A stretch of DNA of 64,000 nucleotides from NCBI GenBank assembly GCA_964019165.1, contig OZ025281.1:3416240-3480239 (forward strand). Reading direction: 5' to 3'. A program made the translations under genes and the position numbers. A model generated the notes under the pieces. The model did no database searches, was not told the origin of the DNA, and worked only from the letters and a program-made list of their open reading frames with translations. The DNA is from Mastigias papua. Lineage: Eukaryota; Cnidaria; Scyphozoa; Rhizostomeae; Mastigiidae. This document shows positions 36,991 through 49,724 of the stretch, one piece after another (the stretch's first letter is position 1; each line of letters begins with the position of its first letter).

Positions 36991-38514
36991 ATGGAACAAA
37001 CAGAAAAATCTGCTCTTATATCATCTTCAGAGATACACCAGAGGTCATCAAACAGCAGGGCAAAGCAGTTGAAAAAGAGTCTTGGGTGCTTTGATGTCTT
37101 TTTCTACATTGTTGGCAGCATTATTGGTGCTGGAATTTATGTCTCACCTGGTTTGGTGGCTAGATACACGAATAACATGGGAACATCGTTACTGATGTGG
37201 ACCATATCTGGTGTTGTTTGCCTGTTTGGGGCTCTTTGCTTTTGCGAGCTGGCAGTTGCATTGAAAAAGACTGGCAATCAATACCTTTTCATCAAAGAGA
37301 CTTATGGGAGTGTTGTGGGGTTTTCTACAATCTGGGCACAGATCTTGATCGTATCGGTTACAGGTATTGCTGTCGTATCTGTCACAATAGGTGAGCACAT
37401 TGTGGAGATACTTGGCGGGATTTCGAATGAAGAAGGCCAATGGTTGGTAAGAATCATAGCCATATCGTGTTGTATTATTTCAGTTGTGATAAACTGCATT
37501 AGTATATCATTTAGTGCTAAAGCTTATACAGTGTTTGCTGTTGTTCAAATTCTTGGTATGGTCTTCTTTATTTGTATTGGAATATGGAAGGTGTCTATCG
37601 GAGAAACACAGAATTTTAGAACAATGTTTAAGAGTACCGGCAGTGGAAACATGGACTTTAGCAGCCTCAGTTTAGCATTCGTAAGTGCACTGTTTTCATA
37701 TGATGGCTGGGGAGGAACAGTTTCATTAAATGAAGAATTACGCGATATGAATCGAAGTCTAAGGCTTGGAATCATCACAGGAATGCCATTTGTGATAATT
37801 TGTTTTCTTTTATTTAATCTTGCACTTATGTCTATGTTAACCCATGCGGAAATGGGACGCTCTATTACTGTTGCAACTGCATTTATTGAGAAGTCAATTG
37901 GAACTCAATATGCAGTAGTAGTTCCTATCATCGTAGCACTGAGTTGCTTTGGCAGTTTAAATGCATCATTTATATCTGGATCAAGGACCATTTTGTCAGC
38001 TTCAAGAGAAGGACAGTTACCACTACCACTTTCGTACATACACAGAGAAAGATGCACCCCGATTCCAGCATTGTTTTGCCTTCTGTTGTTGTCCGTCTTT
38101 TGGATTCTATGCTTAGGATCTCAACTGATGAATCTCCTTATCTACTATTCGGTAGCAATTTGGATAGTATACGGAGCAGCCCTGTTTGGCGTGATTGTCC
38201 TAAGAATCCGGCGTCCTGACATGGAAAGACCATACAAAGTATGGCTGATATATCCAATATTAACTACTGCTATATCATGCTATATCGTAGTGGCCCCCTT
38301 TTTAAAGCGCCCTATTGAGTGTACTATTTGCCTGGTTGTTCTTGTGACTGCAGTTCCAGTGTATTACCTGGTTGGCCGCTCTGCTCCAGAATGTGTGAAG
38401 AACTGCAAAAGTCATATATATGGCTGGATGCTTGACCGTCTTCCACTGGCAGAATGTGTGTTCGAGATGCATGCAAAAGAAACTCTATCTTTTTCGAAGG
38501 AAAGTGAGGTGTGA
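36991..38514 (+). CDS. SLC7-family amino-acid transporter, copy B2 (single exon)
   Basis: Intact 507-residue ORF (MEQTEKSALISSSEIHQ) with start context ATCATGG. Landmarks: IIGAGIYVSP (45-54), FSYDGWGGTVSLNEEL from about 235, VALSCFGSLNAS, SASREGQLP, RCTPIPAL and RRPDMERPYKVW. It has Phe at the TM6 gate position where group A has Trp. It is the most distinct of group B: GSVVGFSTIWAQILIVSVTG in TM3, SFSAKAYTVF where the others have KAQ, and SFISGSR in TM8. The TM3-TM4 loop (EHIVEILGGISNEEGQW) lacks cysteine. The tail ends LPLAECVFEMHAKETLSFSK without the repeats of group A. It is likely a functional exchanger, substrate unknown. Confidence 0.93.
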   Translation: MEQTEKSALISSSEIHQRSSNSRAKQLKKSLGCFDVFFYIVGSIIGAGIYVSPGLVARYTNNMGTSLLMWTISGVVCLFGALCFCELAVALKKTGNQYLFIKETYGSVVGFSTIWAQILIVSVTGIAVVSVTIGEHIVEILGGISNEEGQWLVRIIAISCCIISVVINCISISFSAKAYTVFAVVQILGMVFFICIGIWKVSIGETQNFRTMFKSTGSGNMDFSSLSLAFVSALFSYDGWGGTVSLNEELRDMNRSLRLGIITGMPFVIICFLLFNLALMSMLTHAEMGRSITVATAFIEKSIGTQYAVVVPIIVALSCFGSLNASFISGSRTILSASREGQLPLPLSYIHRERCTPIPALFCLLLLSVFWILCLGSQLMNLLIYYSVAIWIVYGAALFGVIVLRIRRPDMERPYKVWLIYPILTTAISCYIVVAPFLKRPIECTICLVVLVTAVPVYYLVGRSAPECVKNCKSHIYGWMLDRLPLAECVFEMHAKETLSFSKESEV

Positions 38515-41500
38515 CTTTGCTGAGGTGTCTATGGGAAGCGAGTATTGCACTACGCCCTGTCATTTACCAAACCAAACTATATTTCGTATGAACCAAAGAA
38601 ATTGTTGAATTGATAGTTGAAATCTCGTGGTAATGGCTGGTGGAATTCTTCGTAAATTCTACTAATTTTTGAGGGTTTATGTGTGTTGCGTGTAGGTATT
38701 AGTAATCTTTCTGTTAGTATGTAAAAAACTGACGTACTTCTTTGAGTCATGCATCTCGGTGGTTACATCTATACATAGGTGTCTAGGCTAAAATTCTCGC
38801 ACTTACAGTCTCAACAAACAACAGATACTTTGAGGAAGGTTTGTGTTTGTTCTTGTTAGAGCTGTCTCCTTATTGCAGTTATTGAAGATGTGATTGACCA
38901 TAATTCTTTTGTAATATGTCGAAAATCTAGATAAAAGAGAATGATTGATTATTACACAATTTTTATAAGAATATAGTGAATAAGAATATCAAGCCTCAAA
39001 GTCTCTGAATTTTAGGAATAATTTAAGAATAAAGCAAGGCTCAAGCTTCATCAAGATTTTACTTTTTGCTGATTTAAGCTTGTTTTTGAAAATAAAGTTA
39101 TTATGAGCTTCACGTATTCGGTCTGGGAGTCATTACAGTATGACGCGACTCAGGATCTCTTCGGGGAGTGTCCTTTACACACTTTTTGCTAAAAGAATAT
39201 GCGAGAATGAGAACTTATGCTGAAAATCCGTAAAATTAAAGGATAATTTAAGAACATTCTTAGGTGCAAAAAGAAAAAATTTAAGAATATTGAGGTTTAA
39301 TAAAAAATTAGGTATTCATATAAAACAGTGTTCATCTTGGGCTAGGCTACTCCTTCCTTGGAGATTAAGTCTACGCATGCCGCTTTTAGTGTCATTGAGT
39401 ATTTCTCTAGTCACATGCATAATCAAACCAAAATAGGGTTCATATAGCTAGAAAGTTGCAGTCTTCAGTTCTTTAGTTTAAGGCTCCTGCCAGCCTCCCA
39501 GCATAGTTTTTCACCTACAGATGACAACTTTTTCATAGTAGAAGCTTGAACCAATTGCCTGCACTGTTGTACAAAGGCCATTCGGTTTCTTCCGTCAGCT
39601 GTATCTTCAACCTTCTGATGGAATTAAACATCTAAAAGTAATAGAGGCAGAAAAAGGTTTACAGCGGAGAAAACATCTTCCCTGAGGTTCCTTGTCAACT
39701 TAAAATCTCGCTGATAGGCGCGTGCACTTATAGGTAGACGCATAGACCTATATGTCAAAGAATAAGGTGTTTGCTGTTTCTCGGAATCTAGATAGAATTC
39801 TGCTATCATATATGGATGCTAAAGTGCTTTCGCCTGGCAGGATGCGCATTGGAGATGACTTGAAATGAAAAAATGTCTGATGTTTACTGACGAAAACTGC
39901 CTCAATTATAATACCCACCACTTGTCACATGAGTGTGAAGCTTTGCGTGATCTAAACCACGGTTGGTAGACCACTTTTAATTGCAATGATAATTATGTTT
40001 TGATTTGTGAAAGTATTTGTGATAAGAGATTTACTGAAATGATACTGACCTATATGCATTCAGAGTTATTCATAAGTTAAAAGCAATCACCGTAAAAATT
40101 GCCCAGTTAAAAACTCGCCGAAGTTGAATCCAGAATGCGCTCTTTCGAAAGGAAGCTATGCCTCCATAAACTCTGCTCAGTTTAATAACGGAGGCTGACG
40201 CCCGAGCTCTCCCCATCAAGGCACAACAGGTCTTGTTGTGCCTCACTTACAACGAAAAAGATTTGTTAAATCATCATGAATTTTTCCTCTTCGTTCTGGT
40301 TCTAAAATTTGGTCATAAAGCTGCACTTTCTGACCAATGTACCAATACTATGTTTGTTTACAAATGTGTTTTAAATATTTGTAAATACAGTTATGTTGCA
40401 TATTCTTAGCTGTTAATTTTGCGACCAAAGTAATATCACGACGTGTAGGAGCACAAGAGAGAATACGGCAGATTTTGAGTCTCCAATGGATGACAGGTTT
40501 TACTAACTCTCTTTAGGTCAAAAGCAAATTTTAAAAGCGATTGACAAGGCTAGTTTTAAACTGCGATTTAACATAACATCGCGAATGACAAAGCATCAAA
40601 GGTTTTCTATCTTGTTTTCTTTACGTTGCATGCTGTTGAGAGTCCACAGCAGACTTTTGACAGCTATGAGTCAAGAAGATAACTTCAAGGTGTATTTTCA
40701 ACTTCCTCTATTTTTAAGCAAGATATCACATAGTACATCATAAGGGATGGATAAGATACGCTTCAAAAAGTACCTTATGACAAGATACTAGATACTCTCA
40801 AAAAAGTATAAAAGATAGCATTTTGTTGCTTCATAAAATAACGTAAGATGTTGTTTCAAAGATAATTTACGAACGAGTACATGACCAATGCTTCTCAGTG
40901 CTATGTTTAGTTGCTTTAATTAGCATGTCTAATAAATTTGTGTGGTAAAAATAAAACCAGTTTTGTACCCCCTTCTGCACTGCGTTCAAGTTGATCTCTG
41001 AATTCTCTTTATGCTGGTCCACTTTCACTTTCCGTCTTTATTCCTTAAATATCCAATATGGTTTACTTTTCATAATCAGTGTTTGATGACGTAGCAAAGA
41101 ACATATTAATGCTGCTAATGCTTAGCGCAATCGGATGATTTTTCCGCAGATACAGAAGCAATTGTTTTTGCTGCATGTTTTAGCTAGCCGTAGAAGAGTG
41201 ATTTTTGTCGCAATAATTTCAAATGTTTATCGCACTCTTTCTGCTCCAACGTGACTCGAACGCAAAATGGCTTCCTAAAAAGGCATGACTATTTTTTGTC
41301 GTATTTATAATAGTTACAAGGAGGAAAGGAGATTCCAAAACAAAAGGATGTAGTGCGAGGATGGATAAATTGGTGAAGGGAGCTTGGGGCATTCTGCAAC
41401 CTTGTTCATAAGTTGGCAATTGAGGCCATGGTAATATTTACCAGGCAGTGTAGGCTAAACTGAGACACATTTGGGAAAATTTGCGAAAATGTCATGGAGC

Positions 41501-42160
41501 GCACTAGTACGCGCGTTAGTGCGAGAGCTTCTGATTGGTGCACGATCAAATGCCGTGTTTTTTTCAGTCGCATGTATCCGTACACTATGGGATTTTTGTT
41601 TTCGTTGCAGAAAACAAAATTTAATACCAGCCCTGTTTGATCTGGGAAATTTGTTTCCTGCCACAATAAGGCATGGTTTTGCTACAGCACACGAACGATT
41701 CTAATCGCTTGCAACAAATTCTTACTGTTGCCTTGACAACACTCACTCGTGTGCGGCAGACTTTAAGAATGAGAGATGTATTCCTTGAAAAACAAGCAAG
41801 CATCTGTTTCATGACAAGGTGACATTATGACCCATCCTAGTTTGAATAGTTCTACTATTATCACAATCTTTTAACCTTACATAACTCATCATTTGCTGCA
41901 TACTTAGGTTTTTAAATAGGAAGTTATGGCATCAACTTGGTTTACTGACAGTATGAGGAATGTATTCTGGTAGGGATAGAGAAAAGTTTAATCTTGCTGC
42001 TTTGATGTTCTATGAAAACCGGCGAATTCATTCAGCAGTTCCCAAGCAAACCAAGAGATTTCAAATTAGAATGCATGTTATTGCCAAGAGTACACCTTAA
42101 ATTCAATATACAATTCAACTTTTCAATGACATTGCTCCCAACTATTTGTATTTGATAGCA
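38515..42160. other. Gene-free stretch between B2 and B3
   Basis: I see no supported gene. A 10-bp perfect hairpin, AGGCACAACA-GGTCT-TGTTGTGCCT, lies at 40219-40243. A CG-richer patch with short overlapping ORFs lies at 41460-41660, with no recognised protein. Confidence 0.4.
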
Positions 42161-42308
42161 GAAAATATCTTCTGTTAGCATCAGGCGTTATATGATGAGA
42201 TGAAGATAAGGCTATCAGATGGGGACATACGATGCCAAATGATTTCATGGGAACGTAGGTCAATTAAATAAATTGGAAGCTTCATCATGTGTAGACACTC
42301 AGCACACA

Positions 42309-42321
42309 TTCTATATATTTG
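42309..42321 (+). promoter_or_regulatory. Putative TATA box of copy B3
   Basis: TCTATATATTTGG lies about 80 bp before the ATG at 42394, as in B1. Confidence 0.35.
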
Positions 42322-42393
42322 GAGATTGCACCTCATTCTTCTGCTGAAAGTACCGGTTTCAAATCAGCATTACCATTCAAAAATTAATCATCA

Positions 42394-43914
42394 ATGGAGA
42401 CAACTGAAAGATCAGCTCTAGTATCGCCTGAGATGAGACAAATAACAACAAAAAGCAGAGCAAAGCAACTGAAAAGGAGCCTTGGTTGTTTTGACATATT
42501 TGTTTATGTAGTTAGTGCCATTATTGGTGCTGGCATATATGTCTCACCTGGTTTAGTTGCTAAGTACACAAATAATATGGGAACAGCAATAATCGTATGG
42601 GCCATATCTGGCATTTTGTGCCTATTTGGCGCACTTTGCTTTTGTGAATTGGCAATTGCATTGAGAAAGACTGGCAGTGGTTATATATTTATCAAAGAAG
42701 CTTATGGAGATCTAGCTGGATTTTGTGCAATTTGGGCACAAACATTGATTATATCTCCAACAGGTGCAGCTGTCATTTCTATAACAAGCAGCGAACATAT
42801 TGTGGGGATGTTTGCTGATGTTTCTAGTCATGCGGGCCAGTTGTTGATAAGGATTATAGCAGTGTCATTTGTTCTTATTGCAGTTGCAATCAACTGTATA
42901 AGCATATCGTTTAGTGCAAAAGCTCAAACAGTGTTTGCTATTATTCAAGTCCTCTGTGTGGTTCCTTTCATTTGTATTGGACTATGGAAAATATCTATTG
43001 GAGAAACACAGAATTTCAAATCAATGTTTGAGAGTAGCACCAATGATAGTGTGGATTTCAATAGTCTCAGTTTAGCCTTCATAAGTGCATTGTTTTCATA
43101 TGACGGATGGGGAGGAACAGTCTCATTAAATGAAGAATTGCGAGATGTGAATCGAAACTTAGGACTTGGAATCATTACTGGAATGCCTTTCGTAATAATG
43201 TGTTTTCTCCTATTCAACCTTGCCCTGATGTCTATGTTAACACATGCGGAAATGGGACGCTCTATTACTGTGGCAACTGCATTTATTGAGAAATCGATTG
43301 GAACTCAATATGCAGTAATAGTTCCAATCATTGTTGCATTGAGTTGTTTTGGAAGCCTTAATTCCTCAATTATGTCCGGATCAAGGGGCATATTGTCGGC
43401 CGCAAGAGAAGGAAACCTTCCACACCCACTGTCATTTATCCACAATAAAAGGTGCACTCCAATCCCAGCATTACTGTTTTTAGCATCTTTATCAATCCTT
43501 TGGATTGTTACCTTAGGATCTCAACTGGTGAGCCTAATAACATATTTTTCACTCGCTCTTTGGTTGACATATGGAGCAGCATTATTCGGCGTCATTGTCT
43601 TAAGAATCAGACGTCCTAATTTGGAACGACCATACAAAGTATGGCTGATTAATCCAATAGCAACCACTATTATATCATGCTATGTTATAGTGTCCCCCTT
43701 TTTTAAACTGCCTGTTCAGTGTGGAATTTGCCTGGTCGTTCTATTAACAGCTGTCCCAGTGTATTACATTGTTACCCGTTGTGTCCCAGAATCCGTGAAA
43801 CACTATCAGCTCCATATATATTGCTGGATGCTTGAGCGTCTCCCTCTTGCAGAATGCTTATTTGAGATGAATGCCGATAAGATTCCATCTCATTGGAAAG
43901 AAACTTACTTGTAG
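42394..43914 (+). CDS. SLC7-family amino-acid transporter, copy B3 (single exon)
   Basis: Intact 506-residue ORF (METTERSALVSPEMRQITTK). Landmarks: IIGAGIYVSP (44-53), KKTGSGYIFIKEAYG-type loop (RKTGSGYIFIKEAYG), FSYDGWGGTVSLNEEL from about 234, VALSCFGSLNSS, SAAREGNLP, RCTPIPALL and RRPNLERPYKVW. The gate residue in TM6 is Phe. The loop after TM3 (EHIVGMFADVSSHAGQ) has no cysteine. The tail is short (MNADKIPSHWKETYL). B1 is a near-identical 5' copy and B5 is near-identical from residue 24 onward, so this is the centre of recent duplication or conversion in group B. Confidence 0.93.
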   Translation: METTERSALVSPEMRQITTKSRAKQLKRSLGCFDIFVYVVSAIIGAGIYVSPGLVAKYTNNMGTAIIVWAISGILCLFGALCFCELAIALRKTGSGYIFIKEAYGDLAGFCAIWAQTLIISPTGAAVISITSSEHIVGMFADVSSHAGQLLIRIIAVSFVLIAVAINCISISFSAKAQTVFAIIQVLCVVPFICIGLWKISIGETQNFKSMFESSTNDSVDFNSLSLAFISALFSYDGWGGTVSLNEELRDVNRNLGLGIITGMPFVIMCFLLFNLALMSMLTHAEMGRSITVATAFIEKSIGTQYAVIVPIIVALSCFGSLNSSIMSGSRGILSAAREGNLPHPLSFIHNKRCTPIPALLFLASLSILWIVTLGSQLVSLITYFSLALWLTYGAALFGVIVLRIRRPNLERPYKVWLINPIATTIISCYVIVSPFFKLPVQCGICLVVLLTAVPVYYIVTRCVPESVKHYQLHIYCWMLERLPLAECLFEMNADKIPSHWKETYL

Positions 43915-45089
43915 TTTTGACGAGGTTGTGTATTGGAAGTGAATATAATAGACTTCATCTCTCATGTGACTAGTAGGATACTAGCATATTACTTTAGATT
44001 TATATATCTTTGGACTTGTGGGTTCTGTCTCTTTTAAGTGTGTGATTGTCTCGTCAAAAGTAAAGTCTATTCAGTTATATCTTCGTATCAGTGTGTCAAT
44101 ATGGAACATGTCATCATGTACCTTGGCAACTCATCACGGGTAGGTGTGTAACAGTGTCTGAAACTTTTGACCATTACTAGAAATTGGTCAACCTATTGGT
44201 CTAAATCTTGGAATTGCCCTAATATGTTAGACATAATGCTTTTGAAGAGGAATTGTGTTAGGCTTATATTCTTTAATGTGTGTTTTTAGAGTATTTCATT
44301 ATTCTTTTGGTTGTAAAAGGAACAAATCAGTGGCAGAATTAATTTCAGTATTGTAGATGAAACGATGCATGTTAATAGACTTCTGATTGCATCATTATTG
44401 AGGTTCAAGGATCTTCTAATAGCCATTTAAAGATTTCCATCTTAGTTTTGATTCAATTCTGGCATGTACATTGGAATGAAGTGGTTTTGTATCTTATCGT
44501 CCATCCAGTCTGCTGAAGATTCTTTATTTAATGAGCGAAACCGGTGCAGATGTAGTGTGAGAAATGTATTCTGGAAGACCTTGAAAAATTCTGAATTTCC
44601 GAAATTGTAACTTCTCCTTCAATCGATTTATCTATGAGTCTTAACACGTTCTTCAGGGTCTTTGGAATTCATTTGGTAGCAACAAAACACGAGGCCAAAC
44701 CACTCTGTTAGGAAGGTTTGCGTTTGAGAACAGATATTGCAATTCGTATGTTGAAGGATGAACTAGCCAGAAGGGTGAACTTACTGTTCAAAATGAATTC
44801 ACAGGCCGCACCTTTATATGTGGCTTCGTTCTCAAATTGCTTCAATGGCATCTTTCAAAATGTTTGCATTACTAACACTAGTCAGGAAAATCGGATTGTA
44901 CTGCCAATCATGTTCATCATCACATAAGCACTTTTTTCAATTGCTGTTTCAAGAGACCTATGACTTTGAATTTTTGGGGAAGTCTCATGGATGCTAACTG
45001 TTATTTACACTTCTCTTCCTTCTGGTTGATGCTTTGATGCTTCTTATTATAGTGGAAAGGCAAAAATCTTTTGAACTAATCATTGTATA

Positions 45090-45379
45090 CAGTAAAAGCC
45101 CGCATACAAGAAACACAACCTTTAAGAAACCATACCATAAAATTTTTCAAATTCCTATACGCATGATACAAATTTTGACCATACCTGGTTCAACAAGGAA
45201 ACTGAGAGTTTTATTTCAAGAGAAGAAGACCATTGCACGATCGTGCACTATGCATACCAAGCAGGACAAATTTTTTTATAACGAACTGCTAACCAAAAGT
45301 ATTTATTCATATGTCTTTTATAAGAAACTTTTTAGCCTTGGTCCATGAGAGAGAGGTTCTTTTATGCGGTTTTTTACTG
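45090..45379. mobile_element. pogo/Tigger-like MITE downstream of B3
   Basis: Terminal inverted repeats CAGTAAAAGCCCGCATACAA and (reverse complement of the right end) CAGTAAAAAACCGCATAAAA, each flanked by TA (45088-45089, 45380-45381). 290 bp without transposase. Its counterpart is at 59552-59832. Confidence 0.8.
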
Positions 45380-45381
45380 TA

Positions 45382-48000
45382 AAATATAAATATTATTATT
45401 ACTATTACATAACCCGAAAAATCACCACTATTGCCATTCGAACGACGTATTATATTTTCTGTCGTCGGAATAAAGATTGGGACAATCCTGGACTGCTGTT
45501 TTATTAATCAATGTATAATGTACAATTTGTTTTTCTTTTATTTGTTCTTTACTTAGTGTAATGTATGTATCCAAGTAGCCACCTGTAGACTACCTTACCG
45601 AGCGAGGTCTACAGTGTATTTTAAGACATTTTCAACGTTTGTACTATCATTATTACTGAAAATTTATTGAATATAAGAAGAAGAAGTATCAGTAAGAAGT
45701 ACCTAAATAACAGCTCATTAACGACTTCAAAAGAAATAAGGATAAGAATAGTAGTTTCAATACCTTTAAAATATACACAAATGTTGAAATACAGGAGTAA
45801 AGTATGTTTATATAATATTGCGTCACTTCATAGAATTTCTAAAAGGCCCGCTTGTGCCACATAATGTTTACAGTCATTTGACAGTTGCTTCATCTTGATT
45901 CGGAGATCCGACTTGAAAGGTCATTGCAAATAAGGGGTACGCTAAGTCTTCATGGCATGTAAAAATGATCGAAGAATCATCCAGCATCCGCGTTTGAACC
46001 TGGATTGCAGAGACGGCACTGGGTATCTATGCAATTTATGATAAAGTTAAATCGGCACTTTCTGCTTAATTCAACATCAGTCGTACCGGCTACGTGATGA
46101 TTAAAACTAATATTGGCCGACAGCCTGTAGTTGGACACTACTCTCAACATTGGGCAGGTAGCAGATCCTACTATGACAATTCTGTACTGTCATATCTCTC
46201 CAAAATTATAGGAACTATCTCACCCTTTGATCACTACCTTTCCAATTAGCTCCTAACAATAAAATGCAGGAAAACTATCGACATCTGCGAGCTGATTTAT
46301 CTGCTCTATGGTTTTAAACAACGATCATTGAATTAAAACTTCATGTTATCTACAGGAAAGTAATTCATCCCCTTCATTCAAGGTCAATTTCTATTGAGGG
46401 GTGTATCACTTTTAGAGAATTTTACGAGATTTTTTGTGATTTTTTCTTGATTGTTTTGTTATTGACTTTTGTGATTTGTGTGTGACTTTCTTATTTTTGG
46501 TGACTGGTATTTTGAGTTTTGCTATCCTTTTGTGAATATTTTGTGATTTTTGTGATTGTTTGGTTAGTGAGTTTTTGTGATTTGTCACAAAGTATAGGAA
46601 ATTTTTCAGAGTGATATGCCCCTCCAATTGTAGGCTTTTGATTTTTTGAAAAAGGTGTAAGAGATTTCTCCGAGTGATATGTCTCTCGAGTTTTACATTT
46701 ACCCGTTGAAAGGTTCCTTATGATGTTGCATTAGTGAACGTACATGAGCAGTTAATCAAAGAGAAGATAAAAAAGTAGCCGACTCAGCAGTCACAAAAGA
46801 GCTTGTCGCATGGCCTGATAAATGAACCACTTTATAAGAAGAAAGATCAGGAAGATGATAATGCAAAGCCGAAAGTGACTGTATGCCAGGAATGATAAGT
46901 ACTGATGAGAAAATTCTGAAATATAAAAGACATCAATAGCCTACCTACCCTGGATAGCTCCAAACTCCTGCAAGTGAAAAGTAAAATCAGGTTCCAGACA
47001 TCATTAAAGCGAAACTAGGAAGTTCAGCACTTTTATAAGTCTAACATTCTTTTGTGCACACTACTCCGTTCGATAAAACAAAATTGAAAAGATATTAAGT
47101 GAAATACCAAGATTGATACAAATTTTTTTCAATAAAACTATTGACAGAGTGCTTTACGAGCAATTCTGCATAAACTTCTCGCTTCTAAAAGCTTTGTACA
47201 CAGTTCTGGAGAGAAATTTGTGCAGATTACAATATGCATCTGCAAAGAAAGATTGCCTTTAATGTAACAACGTATTGCATGTAAATCTCTATTTATAATA
47301 AGCATGGCCAAATAAAGCATGCAAAATTTCAGTTCCTGCGTGTCAGGTGCATGTTGTTTGTCCTTATGATAATCAAGAGTTATTCCCAAATATAGTAGCC
47401 GCGAGAGTAATGTGCTGCTTAAATTTTACTTAAAAAACTCTGGCTGTTGAGACATATTTCGCTGATGTAGCGTGTTCAAATGAAGATTGACCAGCTCGTA
47501 ACACTGACGTAATGATAAAAATAATGACAAGTGGGAACGACAGGATAATAATGAAGTAATCTTAATAATGGAGCTTGTTAGTGATAATAATGGAGCTTGT
47601 TAGTATGACTCTTATGACAATAGTGAATACTTTGAGAAAATCGGAAAATTCAATATATTGCAAAGTTTGCTCAATTCAAATGGACTTACCATTCATTAGA
47701 TTCAATCATTATTGGATCAATTTTGACCTACTCGACATAATACATTAAATATGTTGCATGAGATTTGATTCATAAGTTTGGAGAAAAAGATTTATTTAAA
47801 TGATGTGCAACATCAAACATTATTGCTGCAAAAGAATTGTGAAATATATGTAGAAAGACTCATATGTTTGGTTGAAGAAACCCTTGAACTTTTTCTCTTT
47901 CAAATCATTTTGATTTGATTGAGATACTAAAAGGGACATTTGGCATTAAACAGTATGGCTTCTTAACCCAGTTCAATAAAATAAACTGTGCATAAAGGCT
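45382..48000. other. Gene-free stretch between B3 and B4
   Basis: A degenerate TTTTGTGATT-rich run lies at about 46425-46600. No gene is supported. Confidence 0.4.
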
Positions 48001-48227
48001 TTTCCTATTAACATGATTCATCATATCGCAAGATGAAAGATAAGCCTATTAAAACAGACTCTTCAGTGCCAAGTGATTCCTTGGCATTGTTAGTAAATCC
48101 AATAAAGTGGAAGGGCTATGTTAGACATCCGTTTACAATATTTGCCAATCATTAGAGGTTCGATCTCAAACTTGTGTGCGAAATTTTTGCTCTGATCTCA
48201 AGACTCTTATTCGCATAGTTCATAGCA

Positions 48228-49724
48228 ATGGAATCAACGGAGAGCTCTGCTCTTATAACTTCCAGCCAGATACAAGTAAGATCAAGAAGCAGAAGAATAA
48301 AGGCGAAAGAACTGAAAAAGAGCCTTGGTTGTTTCGACATATTTATTTATGTAGTTAGTACGCTTATTGGCGCTGGTATATATGTCTCACCTGGTTTGGT
48401 GGCTAGGTACACGAATAACATGGGAACATCATTAATCATCTGGACCATATCTGGTATAATTTGCCTACTTGGTGCCCTTTGTTTTTGTGAATTGGCAGTC
48501 GCATTTAAAAAGACAGGCAATCGTTACATATTCATCAAAGAAGCATATGGAGATCTAGCAGGATTTTGTACAATATGGGCACAAACACTGATTATATCTC
48601 CAACATGCGTAGCATCGATTTCTGTTGCTATCAGTGAACACGTTGTTGAAATGATTGTTGAGGTTTCGAGTGAAGAAGGCAAATGGTTGGTAAGAGTTGT
48701 AGCCATATCATGTTGTATCATTTCAGTTGTGATAAACTGCATTAGTACATCATTTAGTGCGAAAGCTCAAACAGTGTTTGCTGTTGTTCAGATCCTTGGT
48801 ATGGTCTTCTTTATTTGTATTGGAATATGGAAGGTGTCAACAGGTGGAACACAAAATTTCGAAACAATGTTTGAGAGTAACGGCGACGAAAACACGGCCT
48901 TCAGTTGCCTGAGCATAGCTTTTGTAAGCGCACTATGGTCATATGACGGATGGGGAGAAATAGTGTCGATGAATGAGGAGCTACGAGATATGGATCGAAA
49001 TCTTAGACTTGGATTTATTACAGGAATGCCATTTGTGATAATGTGTTATCTTCTATTCAATCTTGCCCTGATGTCAATGTTAACTCATGCCGAAATGGGA
49101 ATGTCTATTACTGTTGCGACTGCATTTATTGAAAAGTCAATTGGAGCTGAATATGCAATGGTAGTTCCAATTATTGTTGCATTGAGTTGTTTTGGAAGTT
49201 TGAATTCTACAATAATGACTGGATCGAGAAGTATTTTGTCAGCCTCAAGAGAGGGACATCTCCCGCAACCACTTTCATATATCCACCAGGAAAAGTGCAC
49301 TCCAGTTCCAGCATTGTTGTTTCTATTCTCCTTATCAGCCCTTTGGATTGTGACGCTGGGTTCTCGTATGGTGGACCTTCTAACATATTTTTCACTTGGT
49401 ATGTGGGTAACATATGGAGCCGCCCTGTTTGCTGTCATTGTCTTAAGAATCCGACGTCCTGATTTGGAAAGGCCATACAAAGTGTGGCTAATTTATCCAA
49501 TATTAACCACTATTGCTTCATGCTATATTATAGTAGCGCCCTTTTTGGAGCGCCCTGTTCAGTGTGTTATTTGCCTCTGTATTCTTTTGTCTGCTGTTCC
49601 GGTATACTATCTAGTCCTTTACTGCGTCCCAGGATCAGTAAAGAAGTATGGAGATTGGTTATATTCTTGGATGCTCGATTACCTACCACTGACAGAATGT
49701 GTATTTCAAGATGAATGTAAATGA
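48228..49724 (+). CDS. SLC7-family amino-acid transporter, copy B4 (single exon)
   Basis: Intact 498-residue ORF (MESTESSALITSSQIQVRSR). Landmarks: LIGAGIYVSP from 46, WSYDGW from about 237, VALSCFGSLNST, SASREGHLP, KCTPVPALL and RRPDLERPYKVW. It mixes group features: the gate residue is Trp as in group A, and it has WKVSTGG as in A, but SFSAKAQ, LMSMLTHAEMG and flanking DNA of group B (about 48000-48110 resembles upstream of B1/B3). Unique changes include GWGE (Glu after the TM6 motif, about 244) and MGMSITVAT where others have MGRSITVAT. The TM3-TM4 loop (EHVVEMIVEVSSEEGKW) lacks cysteine. Probably a functional transporter with altered selectivity. Confidence 0.93.
   Translation: MESTESSALITSSQIQVRSRSRRIKAKELKKSLGCFDIFIYVVSTLIGAGIYVSPGLVARYTNNMGTSLIIWTISGIICLLGALCFCELAVAFKKTGNRYIFIKEAYGDLAGFCTIWAQTLIISPTCVASISVAISEHVVEMIVEVSSEEGKWLVRVVAISCCIISVVINCISTSFSAKAQTVFAVVQILGMVFFICIGIWKVSTGGTQNFETMFESNGDENTAFSCLSIAFVSALWSYDGWGEIVSMNEELRDMDRNLRLGFITGMPFVIMCYLLFNLALMSMLTHAEMGMSITVATAFIEKSIGAEYAMVVPIIVALSCFGSLNSTIMTGSRSILSASREGHLPQPLSYIHQEKCTPVPALLFLFSLSALWIVTLGSRMVDLLTYFSLGMWVTYGAALFAVIVLRIRRPDLERPYKVWLIYPILTTIASCYIIVAPFLERPVQCVICLCILLSAVPVYYLVLYCVPGSVKKYGDWLYSWMLDYLPLTECVFQDECK

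Larger units (their letters stand above)
42165..45381 (+). repeat. Segmental duplication unit B3
   Basis: The upstream part (42165-42960) matches B1 from about 34330. The coding and downstream part (from about 42455 to 45381) matches B5 (56970-59834). The downstream match ends at the border of a pogo-like MITE present in both. Confidence 0.9.

Noticed and set aside
40219..40243. Hairpin AGGCACAACA-GGTCT-TGTTGTGCCT as microRNA precursor
   Set aside because: A 10-bp stem with a 5-nt loop is too short for a microRNA precursor.
46412..46627. Lys/Ser-rich minus-strand ORF
   Set aside because: It comes from a degenerate TTTTGTGATT-rich run.
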